Assembly: GCA_938041625.1 (NCBI GenBank)
Contig: CALISK010000159.1
Location: 1 to 47,404 of the forward strand
DNA: 47,404 nt
From: an uncultured Tenacibaculum sp.
Lineage (GTDB): Bacteria > Bacteroidota > Bacteroidia > Flavobacteriales > Flavobacteriaceae
Reading direction: 5' to 3'
Below the pieces are notes generated by a model. The model ran no database searches, was not told the DNA's origin, and saw only the letters and a program-made list of their open reading frames with translations. Of the stretch, positions 10,845-20,716 are shown piece by piece. The translations under genes and the position numbers were made by a program. Every line of letters starts with the position of its first letter. The stretch's first letter is position 1.

Positions 10845-11555
10845 ATGAATTGTTTAATTATCGACGATGAATCCGCTGCTAGAGCCATTGTTAATCAGCT
10901 ATGTAAAAATGAAGGGTCTTTAAATGTTTTAGAACAGTTTTCTAATGCTATAGGTGCTATAAAATATTTAAATCAGAATGAAGTAGATTTAATTTTTTTA
11001 GATATTCACATGCCAGATTTTACTGGTTTTGATTTAATTCAAACACTTAAGAATCCCCCAAGAGTAATTTTAACAACATCTGATAGTAAATTGGCTATAG
11101 ATGCTTTTGAGTATGATTGTATTGTAGATTATTTAGTAAAACCTATTAATCTTCCAAGATTTAAAAAAGCTGTAGATAAAGCAAGAAAATTTACTGTAGA
11201 AAATAATCAAGAAACTAAAGAAACAGCTGAATCAAAAGAGGAAGCTCAACAGTTATACATAAATATTGATAGGAGATTAATTAAAATAGAAATTCCAAGT
11301 ATTAACCTTGTAGAAGCAAAAGGGGATTATATTTTAATAAAAACCAAAGAAAAAAATTATACAGTACATTCTACGTTAAAAAAAATAGAAGAAAAACTAC
11401 CAAATGATCTATTTTTAAAAGTACACAGATCTTATGTAATCAATTTAAAAAGAATAATTGATATCGAAGATAATAGTGTTTTAATAGGAAAAGATGTAAT
11501 ACCAGTAAGTAGGTCTAATAGACCAGAATTAATGAAAAGATTAAACTTATTATAA
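10845..11555 (+). CDS. LytTR-family response regulator
   Basis: Receiver (CLIIDDESAARAIV, LIFLDIHMPDFTGFDLI, YLVKPI) plus LytTR domain (INLVEAKGDYILIKT..HSTLKKIEEKLP..FLKVHRSYVINLKRI). Confidence 0.92.
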   Translation: MNCLIIDDESAARAIVNQLCKNEGSLNVLEQFSNAIGAIKYLNQNEVDLIFLDIHMPDFTGFDLIQTLKNPPRVILTTSDSKLAIDAFEYDCIVDYLVKPINLPRFKKAVDKARKFTVENNQETKETAESKEEAQQLYINIDRRLIKIEIPSINLVEAKGDYILIKTKEKNYTVHSTLKKIEEKLPNDLFLKVHRSYVINLKRIIDIEDNSVLIGKDVIPVSRSNRPELMKRLNLL

Positions 11556-11664
11556 AGCCAAAATTTAAATTTCACAAAAAACAATTCATCGATAGTTATA
11601 CTATACTTAATCTAACTTTAAGGGCAGTATATCTAATTGATCTTTTAAAAAAATGATTGTCGTC

Positions 11665-11672
11665 TACATTTG
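11665..11672 (+). promoter_or_regulatory. Bacteroidetes -7-like box TACATTTG for sRNA unit 1
   Basis: Exact TAnnTTTG match 75 nt upstream of the conserved core. Confidence 0.4.
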
Positions 11673-11678
11673 TAGCAT

Positions 11679-11799
11679 AGTTAGTTTTTTAAAGTTTTGT
11701 TTTTTTTCATTTTTTACAATCCCCAATTCAAAAATGAAGTTTTTAGATTTATTTGGTTGATAAATATAAACCTCTTACAACTTCGTAAGAGGTTTTTTT
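11679..11799 (+). ncRNA. Candidate sRNA unit 1 of tandem array
   Basis: Core TTTTTAGATTTATTTGGTTGAT (11740-11761), then terminator aacctcttac-aacttc-gtaagaggttttttt (11769-11799); no ORF. Confidence 0.6.
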
Positions 11800-11984
11800 A
11801 TTCTCCTAATTTTTTTCATTTTATTGTTTATTTACAATAAAATGAAATTGTGCTTATACACATGTTATCAGATAAACTGAATCATTTTTAAAATTTTAAA
11901 ATAGCTTGTCGATTAAAATAGTCTTTTAGTCTATATACTTGTAATGTTGTGTCGAATGTATTGATATAAAGTTTGTTAACTAAG

Positions 11985-11992
11985 TATCTTTA
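11985..11992 (+). promoter_or_regulatory. -7-like box TATCTTTA for sRNA unit 2
   Basis: One mismatch to TAnnTTTG; 93 nt upstream of the core. Confidence 0.35.
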
Positions 11993-11998
11993 CATGGT

Positions 11999-12140
11999 AG
12001 ATAGTTTAAAAATTAAAAAGTATATAAAAGTTTGTTTTTTTCATTATTTGAACCCCAATTAATAATAATTGAAGGTTTTTTTAGATTTATTTGGTTGATT
12101 AAAAACCCTCTTACATGTTTTGTAAGAGGGTTTTATTTTT
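11999..12140 (+). ncRNA. Candidate sRNA unit 2 of tandem array
   Basis: Hairpin AACC.C.CAATT/AATTG.AA.GGTT (12051-12077), core 12078-12099, terminator aaaaccctcttaca/tgtaagagggtttt plus T-rich tail (12102-12140). Confidence 0.65.
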
Positions 12141-12250
12141 GTCTTATTTTTTTATAATTAATGGTTTACGTTTTATCTACTCATGTTTGTATTTCATCTA
12201 TATTGATATGTCGAATAACGATTTTTGAAAAAAGAACTAAGAAGCAGTAG

Positions 12251-12258
12251 TATCTTTG
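12251..12258 (+). promoter_or_regulatory. -7 box TATCTTTG for sRNA unit 3
   Basis: Exact TAnnTTTG; context GTAGTATCTTTGAAGTGTAATTAAG is identical in unit 4. Confidence 0.55.
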
Positions 12259-12264
12259 AAGTGT

Positions 12265-12440
12265 AATTAAGTTTAAGAAAATAGTTCGTTATTATATAAA
12301 AGAGTGTAACTTAAAATACACTCGAAAAAATTTTCATTTTTGAAATCTCAACGATATTAGGTTGTAGATTTTTAGATTTATTTGGTTGATTAATAGAAAA
12401 GCCCTTTTGTGTCCCCAATGCGAAAGGGTTTTTCCTTTTT
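12265..12440 (+). ncRNA. Candidate sRNA unit 3 of tandem array
   Basis: 5' hairpin gagtgta/tacactc (12302-12323), second hairpin aaatctcaac/gttg(t)agattt (12343-12371), core 12369-12390, terminator cccttt..aaaggg plus T-rich tail. Confidence 0.7.
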
Positions 12441-12565
12441 TATTTTTATTTATGTTTTAATATGTTTGTTTATAGTGGTTTACAGTTCGTCGATTCATAT
12501 TTGCATTTAATCTATGTTTAGATGCTGAGTAACGATTTTTAAATAAGATAAATAAGAAGCTGTAG

Positions 12566-12573
12566 TATCTTTG
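12566..12573 (+). promoter_or_regulatory. -7 box TATCTTTG for sRNA unit 4
   Basis: Exact TAnnTTTG in the same context as unit 3. Confidence 0.55.
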
Positions 12574-12579
12574 AAGTGT

Positions 12580-12745
12580 AATTAAGATCAAAAAATAGTT
12601 TTAAAAAAATAGAGAGTTTATTTTAAAAATACTCTCAAAAGAGTTTTCATTTTTTAGAAATCTCCACACACTATGGAGATTTTTTAGATTTATTTGGTTG
12701 ATTAAAAAATCCTTCTGTATCTCAATACATTAGGATTTTTATTTA
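12580..12745 (+). ncRNA. Candidate sRNA unit 4 of tandem array
   Basis: 5' hairpin gagagt/actctc (12612-12636), second hairpin aaatctcca/tggagattt (12658-12682), core 12681-12702, terminator aaaaatcct..aggattttt (12705-12740). Confidence 0.7.
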
Positions 12746-12760
12746 AAAAAAATACAAGGT

Positions 12761-14305
12761 TTAGTTTTTTTCTTTAATAATTTCAGAAATAGTTTTATTC
12801 TGTATTTTACTTTGTAACCATGATAAGATATCTAAATATAAAAAAGCTCTTTTTTCATAAGGATGGTTTTCAAATATATGCAAACGAGTATAAATTTTTT
12901 TAAATTCTTTTTTAAATTCATGAGGATATAAATCACCTAACGAACGAATAGATTCAATAAAAACTTTCTGAACTTCTTGTAAATTTTCCATTTTGAGAAG
13001 AAATTTATAAGTCTCTTTAAATTGACGTTCTAAATGATAATCTAAACCACATTCATAATGAGCTATTAAATTTAAAATTCTAGCAAAACATTGTAAATCC
13101 TCTCCAACATATAATTTTTTAGCATTAATAATTTTAGATAAATATTCAATGCACATTTTATTATTTCCCATACCAAAATAGAGACAAGCTATTTTATAGT
13201 AAAAACGAATAATATGATGTTTATCTAAAAGGTAATGATATGAATTAATTTGATCATTAATTATAGGAATAAGATACTCGCCTTCTTTAAAAGTACCATC
13301 AATAAAATGTTTATGTAATTTATTTGCATATAAATATTGAAAGATTAATATTTCAGTATTACTATTTTTTACAACTGCGTTATTTTCTATTTCCTGTTCA
13401 AATAAAATCAATTCATTATTAAACTCTTTTTTATTACGAATGAAAAAAAGAGATTCTAAAAAATAATTATAACCTTTTAAATAAAAAACAGGATTAATTG
13501 CAATCATTTTTGGGTGTTTTCTAAATAAATTCACCCATTTAGAAGCATATTTATAGCCATGTAAAAAATTTTGAGTTAAAAAACAACGCCATAAATTTGC
13601 TTTATATAACCACAATCGTTCTCTAAAGCCTAATTTAGAATAATCAAAGATTGGAAGATTTGTTTTAAAATAATCATTTATTTTTTGAAGTTCATGATCA
13701 TTTCTTGCGTATCCTATTTTTAATAAAATTCCATATAATTGTAATGAAAGGTTAGATAATTTACTGGTAATTACATTTTGTTCACTTAATATTTTAGCTT
13801 CATTAGTTAATGCATCAGCTCTGGTACTAATACTTCTAGTAATGTATTGACTTTCAATTATTTTTTCTAATTCAACTATTTCATAAGCAACATTTTTTTC
13901 CTCATTTTCAATAGCCATTGTTTTGGCTTTTTCTAATAATTTTAAACTCTGTTTATACAATCCTTTTTGGTATAACACCGTTGCAAAATCTAACTGTTCT
14001 CTTATTTGAACTCTAATATTTTTATGTATAGGGTTCATTCGTAAACTAATTAATAGTTGTTTATAAAGATGTGCTTTTAAATTAGAAAGCTGCTGTTTAC
14101 TAACAATACCATTCTTAATAATTACTTTTTCATCATATTTTTTTTGTTTCTCTAAAAACTTAAAAAGAGAAAAAAACTTAGCATCAGTATTACCAACCAA
14201 TCTACCAACATATAAATTGAACTGACGTTTTTCAGATTTTGTTAAAGATTTAATTAATATAAATAAAGTATCGCTATGTTGATTAGCTTTTGTAAAATTA
14301 TTCAT
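12761..14305 (-). CDS. Hypothetical, TPR-like helical repeat protein of Bacteroidetes type
   Basis: Long intact ORF, helical-repeat composition; no enzyme motif recognised. Confidence 0.75.
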   Translation of the reverse strand: MNNFTKANQHSDTLFILIKSLTKSEKRQFNLYVGRLVGNTDAKFFSLFKFLEKQKKYDEKVIIKNGIVSKQQLSNLKAHLYKQLLISLRMNPIHKNIRVQIREQLDFATVLYQKGLYKQSLKLLEKAKTMAIENEEKNVAYEIVELEKIIESQYITRSISTRADALTNEAKILSEQNVITSKLSNLSLQLYGILLKIGYARNDHELQKINDYFKTNLPIFDYSKLGFRERLWLYKANLWRCFLTQNFLHGYKYASKWVNLFRKHPKMIAINPVFYLKGYNYFLESLFFIRNKKEFNNELILFEQEIENNAVVKNSNTEILIFQYLYANKLHKHFIDGTFKEGEYLIPIINDQINSYHYLLDKHHIIRFYYKIACLYFGMGNNKMCIEYLSKIINAKKLYVGEDLQCFARILNLIAHYECGLDYHLERQFKETYKFLLKMENLQEVQKVFIESIRSLGDLYPHEFKKEFKKIYTRLHIFENHPYEKRAFLYLDILSWLQSKIQNKTISEIIKEKN

Positions 14306-14402
14306 TTTAAAGCGCTGTGTATCAGTGTTTTTTAATTGTTTTTTTTTCGATAGATATCGTAAGAAGTAATTTAAAGATCTATACTTCTATAAAGCCAATA
14401 TA

Positions 14403-14410
14403 TACATTTG
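14403..14410 (+). promoter_or_regulatory. -7-like box TACATTTG for the leu operon
   Basis: Exact TAnnTTTG 28 nt upstream of the leuA ATG. Confidence 0.45.
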
Positions 14411-14437
14411 AATTATAATGACAATTAATTAGGAATA

Positions 14438-15613
14438 ATGAATGCAAACAAAATTCAAATTTTTGATACGACTTTACGTGATGGAGAGCAAGTACCAGGT
14501 TGTAAGTTAGACACTAAGCAAAAGTTAATTATTGCTGAACGTTTAGATATGTTGGGAGTAGATATTATTGAAGCTGGCTTTCCTGTTTCTAGTCCAGGAG
14601 ATTTTACTTCTGTAAATGAAATTTCAAAATTAGTAAAAAGAGCCACAGTTTGCGGATTAACAAGAGCGGTAGAAAAAGATATTAAAGTAGCAGCAGAAGC
14701 TCTTAAATACGCAAAGAAACCAAGAATTCATACAGGAATAGGAACAAGTGCATCTCATATAAAGTATAAATTTAAAAGTACAGAAGAAAAAGTTATAGAA
14801 AGAGCTAAGAATGCAGTTTCATATGCCAAAAAATTTGTTGAAGATGTAGAGTTTTATGCTGAAGATGCAGGAAGAACAGATAATGAATTTTTAGCTAAAA
14901 TATGTGAAGAAGCAATAAAGTCAGGAGCAACTGTTTTAAATATTCCTGATACTACCGGGTATTGTCTTCCTGAAGAATATGGTGCAAAAATTAATTATTT
15001 GAAGGAGAATGTGAAAGGAATAGATGGTATAATTCTTTCATGCCATTGCCATAACGATTTAGGGTTAGCAACAGCCAATTCTATTGCAGGGGCAATTAAC
15101 GGAGCTCGACAAATTGAATGTACAATTAATGGAATAGGAGAGAGAGCAGGAAATACAGCCTTAGAAGAAGTCGTCATGATTTTAAAACAACATCCGTATC
15201 TTAATTTACAAACGGATATTAACACAAAACTATTATACGATACAAGTTTAATGGTAAGAGAGAAAATGGGAATGCCTGTACAACCGAATAAAGCAATTGT
15301 AGGTGCAAACGCTTTTGCACATAGCTCAGGAATTCATCAAGACGGAGTTATAAAAAATAGAGAAACCTATGAAATTATTAATCCCATAGAAGTAGGAGTA
15401 ACTGAAAGTGCTATTGTATTAACAGCAAGAAGTGGTAGAGCTGCATTGGCCTATAGAGCTAAAAAGATTGGATATGAATTAACTAAAATTCAATTAGATA
15501 AAGCATATCTAACATTTTTACAGTTTGCAGATAAACAAAAGGAAGTGATAGATGAAGATATTCATTTAATAATGAAAAAAGTAAGTAAAATATCTAAAAT
15601 AGCAATTGCATGA
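14438..15613 (+). CDS. leuA: 2-isopropylmalate synthase (short form)
   Basis: [64 protein letters not shown]; first gene of leuACDB. Confidence 0.92.
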   Translation: MNANKIQIFDTTLRDGEQVPGCKLDTKQKLIIAERLDMLGVDIIEAGFPVSSPGDFTSVNEISKLVKRATVCGLTRAVEKDIKVAAEALKYAKKPRIHTGIGTSASHIKYKFKSTEEKVIERAKNAVSYAKKFVEDVEFYAEDAGRTDNEFLAKICEEAIKSGATVLNIPDTTGYCLPEEYGAKINYLKENVKGIDGIILSCHCHNDLGLATANSIAGAINGARQIECTINGIGERAGNTALEEVVMILKQHPYLNLQTDINTKLLYDTSLMVREKMGMPVQPNKAIVGANAFAHSSGIHQDGVIKNRETYEIINPIEVGVTESAIVLTARSGRAALAYRAKKIGYELTKIQLDKAYLTFLQFADKQKEVIDEDIHLIMKKVSKISKIAIA

Positions 15614-16995
15614 TGGCAAAAACATTATTTGATAAGGTTTGGGATGCTCATGTGGTAGATCGTATCGAAAACGGACCTCAAATTTTATATATAGATAAGC
15701 ATTTAATTCATGAAGTTACGAGTCCGCAAGCTTTTAATGAATTAAAAGAACGTGGAATTCCTGTTGCACATCCAGAAAAAATTATAGCTACTGCAGATCA
15801 TAATACGCCTACAAAAGATCAGCATTTACCAGTAAAAGATATATTATCTAGAAATCAATTAAAACAATTAGGAGAAAACTGTAAAGAACATAATATTACT
15901 TTATACAACCTAGGACATAAGTATAATGGAATAGTACATGTTATTGCCCCAGAATTAGGAATTACACAACCAGGATTAACAATGGTATGTGGTGATAGTC
16001 ATACTTCTACGCACGGAGCATTTGGAGCTATTGCATTTGGTATTGGTACGAGTCAAGTAGCTCAAGTATTTGCAAGTCAATGTTTATTAATTCAAAAACC
16101 TAAAAGTTTACGAGTACATGTAAATGGAAAGTTAAAGAAAGGAGTACTACCTAAAGATGTTATATTATATATAATTTCAAAACTAGGGACGAATTCAGGA
16201 ACGGGCTATTTCTGTGAGTATGCAGGAAATGTCTTTGAAGAAATGTCTATGGAAGGTCGTATGACAGTTTGTAATATGAGTATAGAAATGGGAGCAAGAG
16301 GAGGAATGATTGCACCAGATGAAACAACATTTGAATATATAAAGGGAAAGGAATTTGCTCCCAAAGGAATAGGTTTAGAAGAGAAGATAACTTATTGGAA
16401 AACATTAAAAACAGATGAAGAAGCCAATTTTGATAAAGAGTTTTTTTTAGATGCTGAAGATATAGCACCAATGCTTACTTATGGAACAAATCCAGGTATG
16501 GGGATAAAAATAAATGAAACAATTCCTGTAGAAAATAATGATTCCTTTGAGCAATCATTAGCATACATGAATTTTCAGAAAGGAAAAAAATTAATAAATA
16601 CACCAGTAAATTTTGTTTTCATTGGCAGCTGTACCAACTCTAGAATTGAAGATTTTAGAGTAGCTGCCAATTATATAAAGGGAAAGCAAAAAGCATCGAA
16701 TGTAAATGCTTGGTTAGTGCCTGGTTCACAACAAGTAGTAAAGCAAATAAAAGAAGAAGGATTGCAAACGATTTTTGAAGAAGCTGGTTTTGAATTACGT
16801 CAACCAGGTTGCTCAGCATGTTTAGCAATGAATGAAGATAAAATACCAGAAGGAGAATATTGTGTTTCTACATCAAATAGAAATTTTGAAGGACGGCAAG
16901 GTCAAGGAGCGCGCACTATTTTAGCGAGCCCCTTGGTTGCAGCCGTAACAGCTATAGAAGGAAAAATAGTAGACATTACAAAACAGTTAAATTAA
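15610..16995 (+). CDS. leuC: 3-isopropylmalate dehydratase large subunit
   Basis: [61 protein letters not shown] overlaps the leuA stop (alternative ATG at 15613). Confidence 0.96.
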   Translation: MMAKTLFDKVWDAHVVDRIENGPQILYIDKHLIHEVTSPQAFNELKERGIPVAHPEKIIATADHNTPTKDQHLPVKDILSRNQLKQLGENCKEHNITLYNLGHKYNGIVHVIAPELGITQPGLTMVCGDSHTSTHGAFGAIAFGIGTSQVAQVFASQCLLIQKPKSLRVHVNGKLKKGVLPKDVILYIISKLGTNSGTGYFCEYAGNVFEEMSMEGRMTVCNMSIEMGARGGMIAPDETTFEYIKGKEFAPKGIGLEEKITYWKTLKTDEEANFDKEFFLDAEDIAPMLTYGTNPGMGIKINETIPVENNDSFEQSLAYMNFQKGKKLINTPVNFVFIGSCTNSRIEDFRVAANYIKGKQKASNVNAWLVPGSQQVVKQIKEEGLQTIFEEAGFELRQPGCSACLAMNEDKIPEGEYCVSTSNRNFEGRQGQGARTILASPLVAAVTAIEGKIVDITKQLN

Positions 16996-16997
16996 AT

Positions 16998-17576
16998 ATG
17001 GAAAAATTTGTAAAACTATCAGATACAGGTATTCCGTTATCCATTGAAAATATAGATACTGATCAAATAATACCTGCTCGATTTTTAAAAGCAACAGATA
17101 AAAAAGGATTTGGAGATAATGTGTTTAGAGATTGGCGATTTCATAAAGATGGAAGTGTTAATGAAGAATTTATCTTAAATAATAAAAAGTACGAAGGAGC
17201 AATTTTAGTTGCAGGTAATAATTTTGGTTGTGGTTCTAGTAGAGAACATGCAGCATGGGCATTAGCAGGTTATGGATTTAGAGTAATAATAAGTAGTTTT
17301 TTTGCAGATATTTTTAAAGAAAATGCATTAAATAACGGTATTCTACCTATTCAAATTAATGCTAAAGTTTTAGAGTTGTTATTACAGAAAATAAAAAACA
17401 ATCCAACTACCAAATTAACCATAGATTTAGAAGAACAAGAATTAATAACTCCTTTAGGAAATATAGAGTTTGAAATTAACCCCTATAAAAAACTATGTTT
17501 ATTAAATGGGTATGATGATATTGATTTTTTAGTAAGTAAGAAAAAAGAAATAGAAGCTTTTGAAGCTTCATTATAA
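16998..17576 (+). CDS. leuD: 3-isopropylmalate dehydratase small subunit
   Basis: [31 protein letters not shown]. Confidence 0.96.
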   Translation: MEKFVKLSDTGIPLSIENIDTDQIIPARFLKATDKKGFGDNVFRDWRFHKDGSVNEEFILNNKKYEGAILVAGNNFGCGSSREHAAWALAGYGFRVIISSFFADIFKENALNNGILPIQINAKVLELLLQKIKNNPTTKLTIDLEEQELITPLGNIEFEINPYKKLCLLNGYDDIDFLVSKKKEIEAFEASL

Positions 17577-17585
17577 AAAATAATA

Positions 17586-18701
17586 ATGAAATTTAATATA
17601 ACTACCATTCCTGGTGATGGAATCGGACCTGAGGTACTTCATCAGGCAAAAAAGGCATTAAAAGCAATAGAAGAAGTATATGATCATACTTTTATATATG
17701 ATGAAAAGTTAATGGGAGCTTGTGCTATAGATAAATTAGGAACTCCTTTACCAGATGAAACTATTTTATCATGTAAAAAAAGCGATGCAATTTTGTTTGG
17801 AGCAATTGGAGATCCAAAGTATGATAATGATCCATCGGCAAAAGTAAGACCAGAACAAGGCTTATTAAAATTACGAAAAGAATTAGGGTTGTTTTGTAAT
17901 GTAAGACCTGTTAAAGCGTATGAACAGTTAATTGAAAATTCACCTTTAAAAAAAAATATAATTCAAGGTACAGATATTGAAATATATAGAGAATTAACAG
18001 GAGGAATTTATTTTGGAATAAAACAATTAAGTGATGATGAAAAAATTGCTTTTGATGGTTGTTCGTATTCTGTAGAAGAAATAGAAAGAGTTGCACATTT
18101 AGCATTTAAATCTGCTCAAAAGAGAAGAAAAAAAGTAACATTAGTAGATAAAGCCAATGTTTTAGAAACTTCTAGATTATGGAGGAAAACAATTACTAAT
18201 TTATCGAAACAGTATTCAGATGTAAAAATTGATTATATGTTTGTAGATAATGCAGCAATGCAATTAATTTTAAATCCCAAACAGTTTGATGTAATATTGA
18301 CTGAAAACCTTTTTGGAGATATACTTTCAGATGAAGCTAGTGTAATAGGTGGATCTATAGGAATGTTAGCTTCAGCTTCTATAGGAAAAGAAAATGCCTT
18401 ATTTGAACCTATTCATGGTTCTTATCCAGAAGGGAAAGGGAAAAATATAGCGAATCCTTTAGCCTCAATTTTATCGGTAGCTTTGCTTTTAAAGCATTTA
18501 GCATTATATAAAGAAGCAGAAGCAATAGAACGAGCAGTAGATAAATCACTAGAACTAGGAATAACTACACAAGATATTGATTCTAAAAAAGATTTTGGAA
18601 CTTCTGAAGTAGGTGATTTTATAGTTGATTATATTCATAATCAAGAAGATAATAATCTTAACTTTCAAAATATACATATGGGGCAAAGTACCATTATATA
18701 A
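17586..18701 (+). CDS. leuB: 3-isopropylmalate dehydrogenase
   Basis: TIPGDGIGPEV, GAIGDPKYD, RELTGGIYFG, VDKANVLETSRLWR, TENLFGDILSDEAS. Confidence 0.96.
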   Translation: MKFNITTIPGDGIGPEVLHQAKKALKAIEEVYDHTFIYDEKLMGACAIDKLGTPLPDETILSCKKSDAILFGAIGDPKYDNDPSAKVRPEQGLLKLRKELGLFCNVRPVKAYEQLIENSPLKKNIIQGTDIEIYRELTGGIYFGIKQLSDDEKIAFDGCSYSVEEIERVAHLAFKSAQKRRKKVTLVDKANVLETSRLWRKTITNLSKQYSDVKIDYMFVDNAAMQLILNPKQFDVILTENLFGDILSDEASVIGGSIGMLASASIGKENALFEPIHGSYPEGKGKNIANPLASILSVALLLKHLALYKEAEAIERAVDKSLELGITTQDIDSKKDFGTSEVGDFIVDYIHNQEDNNLNFQNIHMGQSTII

Positions 18702-18724
18702 AAAAGAATAAAATGTATTTGTAT

Positions 18725-18765
18725 AAAAAAATCATAGTTAATGAATAATTAACTATGATTTTTTT
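18725..18765. terminator. Bidirectional terminator between convergent leuB and GNAT gene
   Basis: aaaaaatcatagttaa / ttaactatgattttttt. Confidence 0.75.
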
Positions 18766-19291
18766 CTTTTACATAAAGTACACATACTTCAAGTTCTTTG
18801 TATTCTTTTAGTAAAGGATGCTTGAAAGTATTTTTTTTCTTCATGCCCAATTTTTCCATTACACGTTCAGATTTATCATTTATGATAGGGCAAATAGATT
18901 TTATAGTTTCTAATCCAATGGTATTAAAAGCAAAATCAAGACATTTTTTTGCACCTTCAGTAGCGTATCCTTTTCCCCATTCTTTTTGTGCCAATCTCCA
19001 TCCAATATCTACACAAGGTGTAAAATCAGCTTTAAAATTTTGTTCAGAAATTCCAATAAAACCAATAAACTCATTAGTTTCTAATATATCTACTGCAAAA
19101 TAGCAAAATCCGTTTTTAGAAAACTGATTTTTCATTTTGTCTACAAATTCCATTGTTTGTTCTTTACTTGGAATGTTTGGGAAAAATTCCATTACTTTCG
19201 GATCAGAATTAATTAAAAGCATCTTAGGTTTATCAGTATCTATCCAATTTCTAAAACCTAATCTTTCAGATGTAAAAAGATATTTTTCCAT
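18749..19291 (-). CDS. GNAT family N-acetyltransferase (RimJ/RimL type)
   Basis: TSERLGFRNWIDTD, DIGWRLAQKEWGKGYATEGAKKCLDFAF, SERVMEKLGM. Confidence 0.9.
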   Translation of the reverse strand: MEKYLFTSERLGFRNWIDTDKPKMLLINSDPKVMEFFPNIPSKEQTMEFVDKMKNQFSKNGFCYFAVDILETNEFIGFIGISEQNFKADFTPCVDIGWRLAQKEWGKGYATEGAKKCLDFAFNTIGLETIKSICPIINDKSERVMEKLGMKKKNTFKHPLLKEYKELEVCVLYVKEKNHS

Positions 19292-19660
19292 TATAATTTG
19301 AGTTAATTAGTTACAAAAATAAAGATTATTGTAGATAGTTATTTTATTGAAAATAATAAATGATTTATTTTTAATAAAATATTTATTTTTGGCTTTTTAT
19401 TTAAATTAAATTCATGTTTTTTGTGTTTTTAGTGGTTTTAATTCTGTTTATTTCTGTTTTTATTAACATAAGTTCATTTTTTTTGTATTCGTAATTTGAC
19501 TTTGTTATTTTATTGATACAATAATAACGATATTTCATTTTTTGGTCATATTATGATATTATCATTTTTTAGTGTGTTTTTTTGATAAGTGAATTCTTTT
19601 AGAAAACGTTTTCGGTTGTTTATCAACATGTTGTGTTTTGTTTTTTAAATTCTTACCTCA

Positions 19661-19668
19661 TAGCTTTG
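19661..19668 (+). promoter_or_regulatory. Promoter -7 box TAGCTTTG (TTG at 19638-19640, 20-nt spacer) for porin-PII-amt
   Basis: Matches TTG-N19/20-TAnnTTTG; 31 nt upstream of the ATG. Confidence 0.5.
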
Positions 19669-19698
19669 GCTAGCAAGAAACTATAAAAAAAACTAATT

Positions 19699-20694
19699 AT
19701 GCTGACAAAAAAACAACTTAGGATGGCTATTTTAATATGCTTATTCCAACTAATAGTTTTTGCTCAAGAAGATCAAAAAAAGAATAATTTTTCATTTAGT
19801 GGAAGTGTAGATGTTTATGGAACTACAAACCTATCGGAAAATTCAAGAGGTACCGTTGGAATTTTATCAGATGTTCCAGCTCATGGTTTTGGTTTAGGAA
19901 TGGCGAATACTGTTTTTTCATATGAAACAGAAAAAGCAGGAGTTGTTGCTGATTTGGCTTTTGGACCAAGAGCAAATGCAGCGAATGCATATGAGGGTAG
20001 TATTAATCAACTATATGTATACTATCAATTAGATGATAAATTAACATTTACATTAGGACAGTTTAATACCTTTTTAGGGTATGAAGTAATATCTCCAGTA
20101 GATAATTTTAATTATTCTGTATCCTACTTATTTAATGCAGGACCTTTTTCTCATACAGGTTTTAAAGTTGATTATAAAGCTTCTGAAGATTGGTCTTTAA
20201 TGTTAGCAATAACAAATCCACATGCTATTACAGCAGGAACAAATATTACAAATGATTTTCAATTTGGTTTTCAAGCAGGATTTAAAGATCAATTTTTAAA
20301 TGTTGTTTATGGGGCAGATGGTTCTGGCTTTGATGATGTTTTATATTTAGATTATACAGGTGGTTTTAACGCATCTGATTCTTTTTATGTAGGAATCAAT
20401 GCAGCATATTCAAATTCTAGTAATGCTGATTCAGGATATTATGGAGGGGCATTGTATTTACAAAATAAATTTACAGAAACATTTTCTTTAGGGTTAAGGC
20501 CAGAATATTTTACAACTACAAAAGGTAGTTCAGATGCAGCTATTTTAGCATTTACACTTTCTGCTAATCAAAAATTAACAAAGAACTTAAATGTTATAGG
20601 AGAGGCAAGATTTGATACTTCAGATGATGTTTCGGTTATTGGAATACGAGATAATGTAGCAGGATTAACATTTGCAGCTGTTTACAAATTTTAA
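19699..20694 (+). CDS. Outer-membrane beta-barrel porin (BBP2-like)
   Basis: Signal peptide, FSFSGSVDVYGTTN start, alternating beta strands, C-terminal TFAAVYKF. Confidence 0.8.
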   Translation: MLTKKQLRMAILICLFQLIVFAQEDQKKNNFSFSGSVDVYGTTNLSENSRGTVGILSDVPAHGFGLGMANTVFSYETEKAGVVADLAFGPRANAANAYEGSINQLYVYYQLDDKLTFTLGQFNTFLGYEVISPVDNFNYSVSYLFNAGPFSHTGFKVDYKASEDWSLMLAITNPHAITAGTNITNDFQFGFQAGFKDQFLNVVYGADGSGFDDVLYLDYTGGFNASDSFYVGINAAYSNSSNADSGYYGGALYLQNKFTETFSLGLRPEYFTTTKGSSDAAILAFTLSANQKLTKNLNVIGEARFDTSDDVSVIGIRDNVAGLTFAAVYKF

Positions 20695-20716
20695 AAAACT
20701 AATTATAAATAATAAC

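Noticed and set aside
11560-12745. CRISPR-like array in the 11.6-12.75 kb repeats
   Set aside because: The shared core is 22 nt with spacing of about 300 bp and each copy has its own terminator; there are no short regular spacers and no cas genes.
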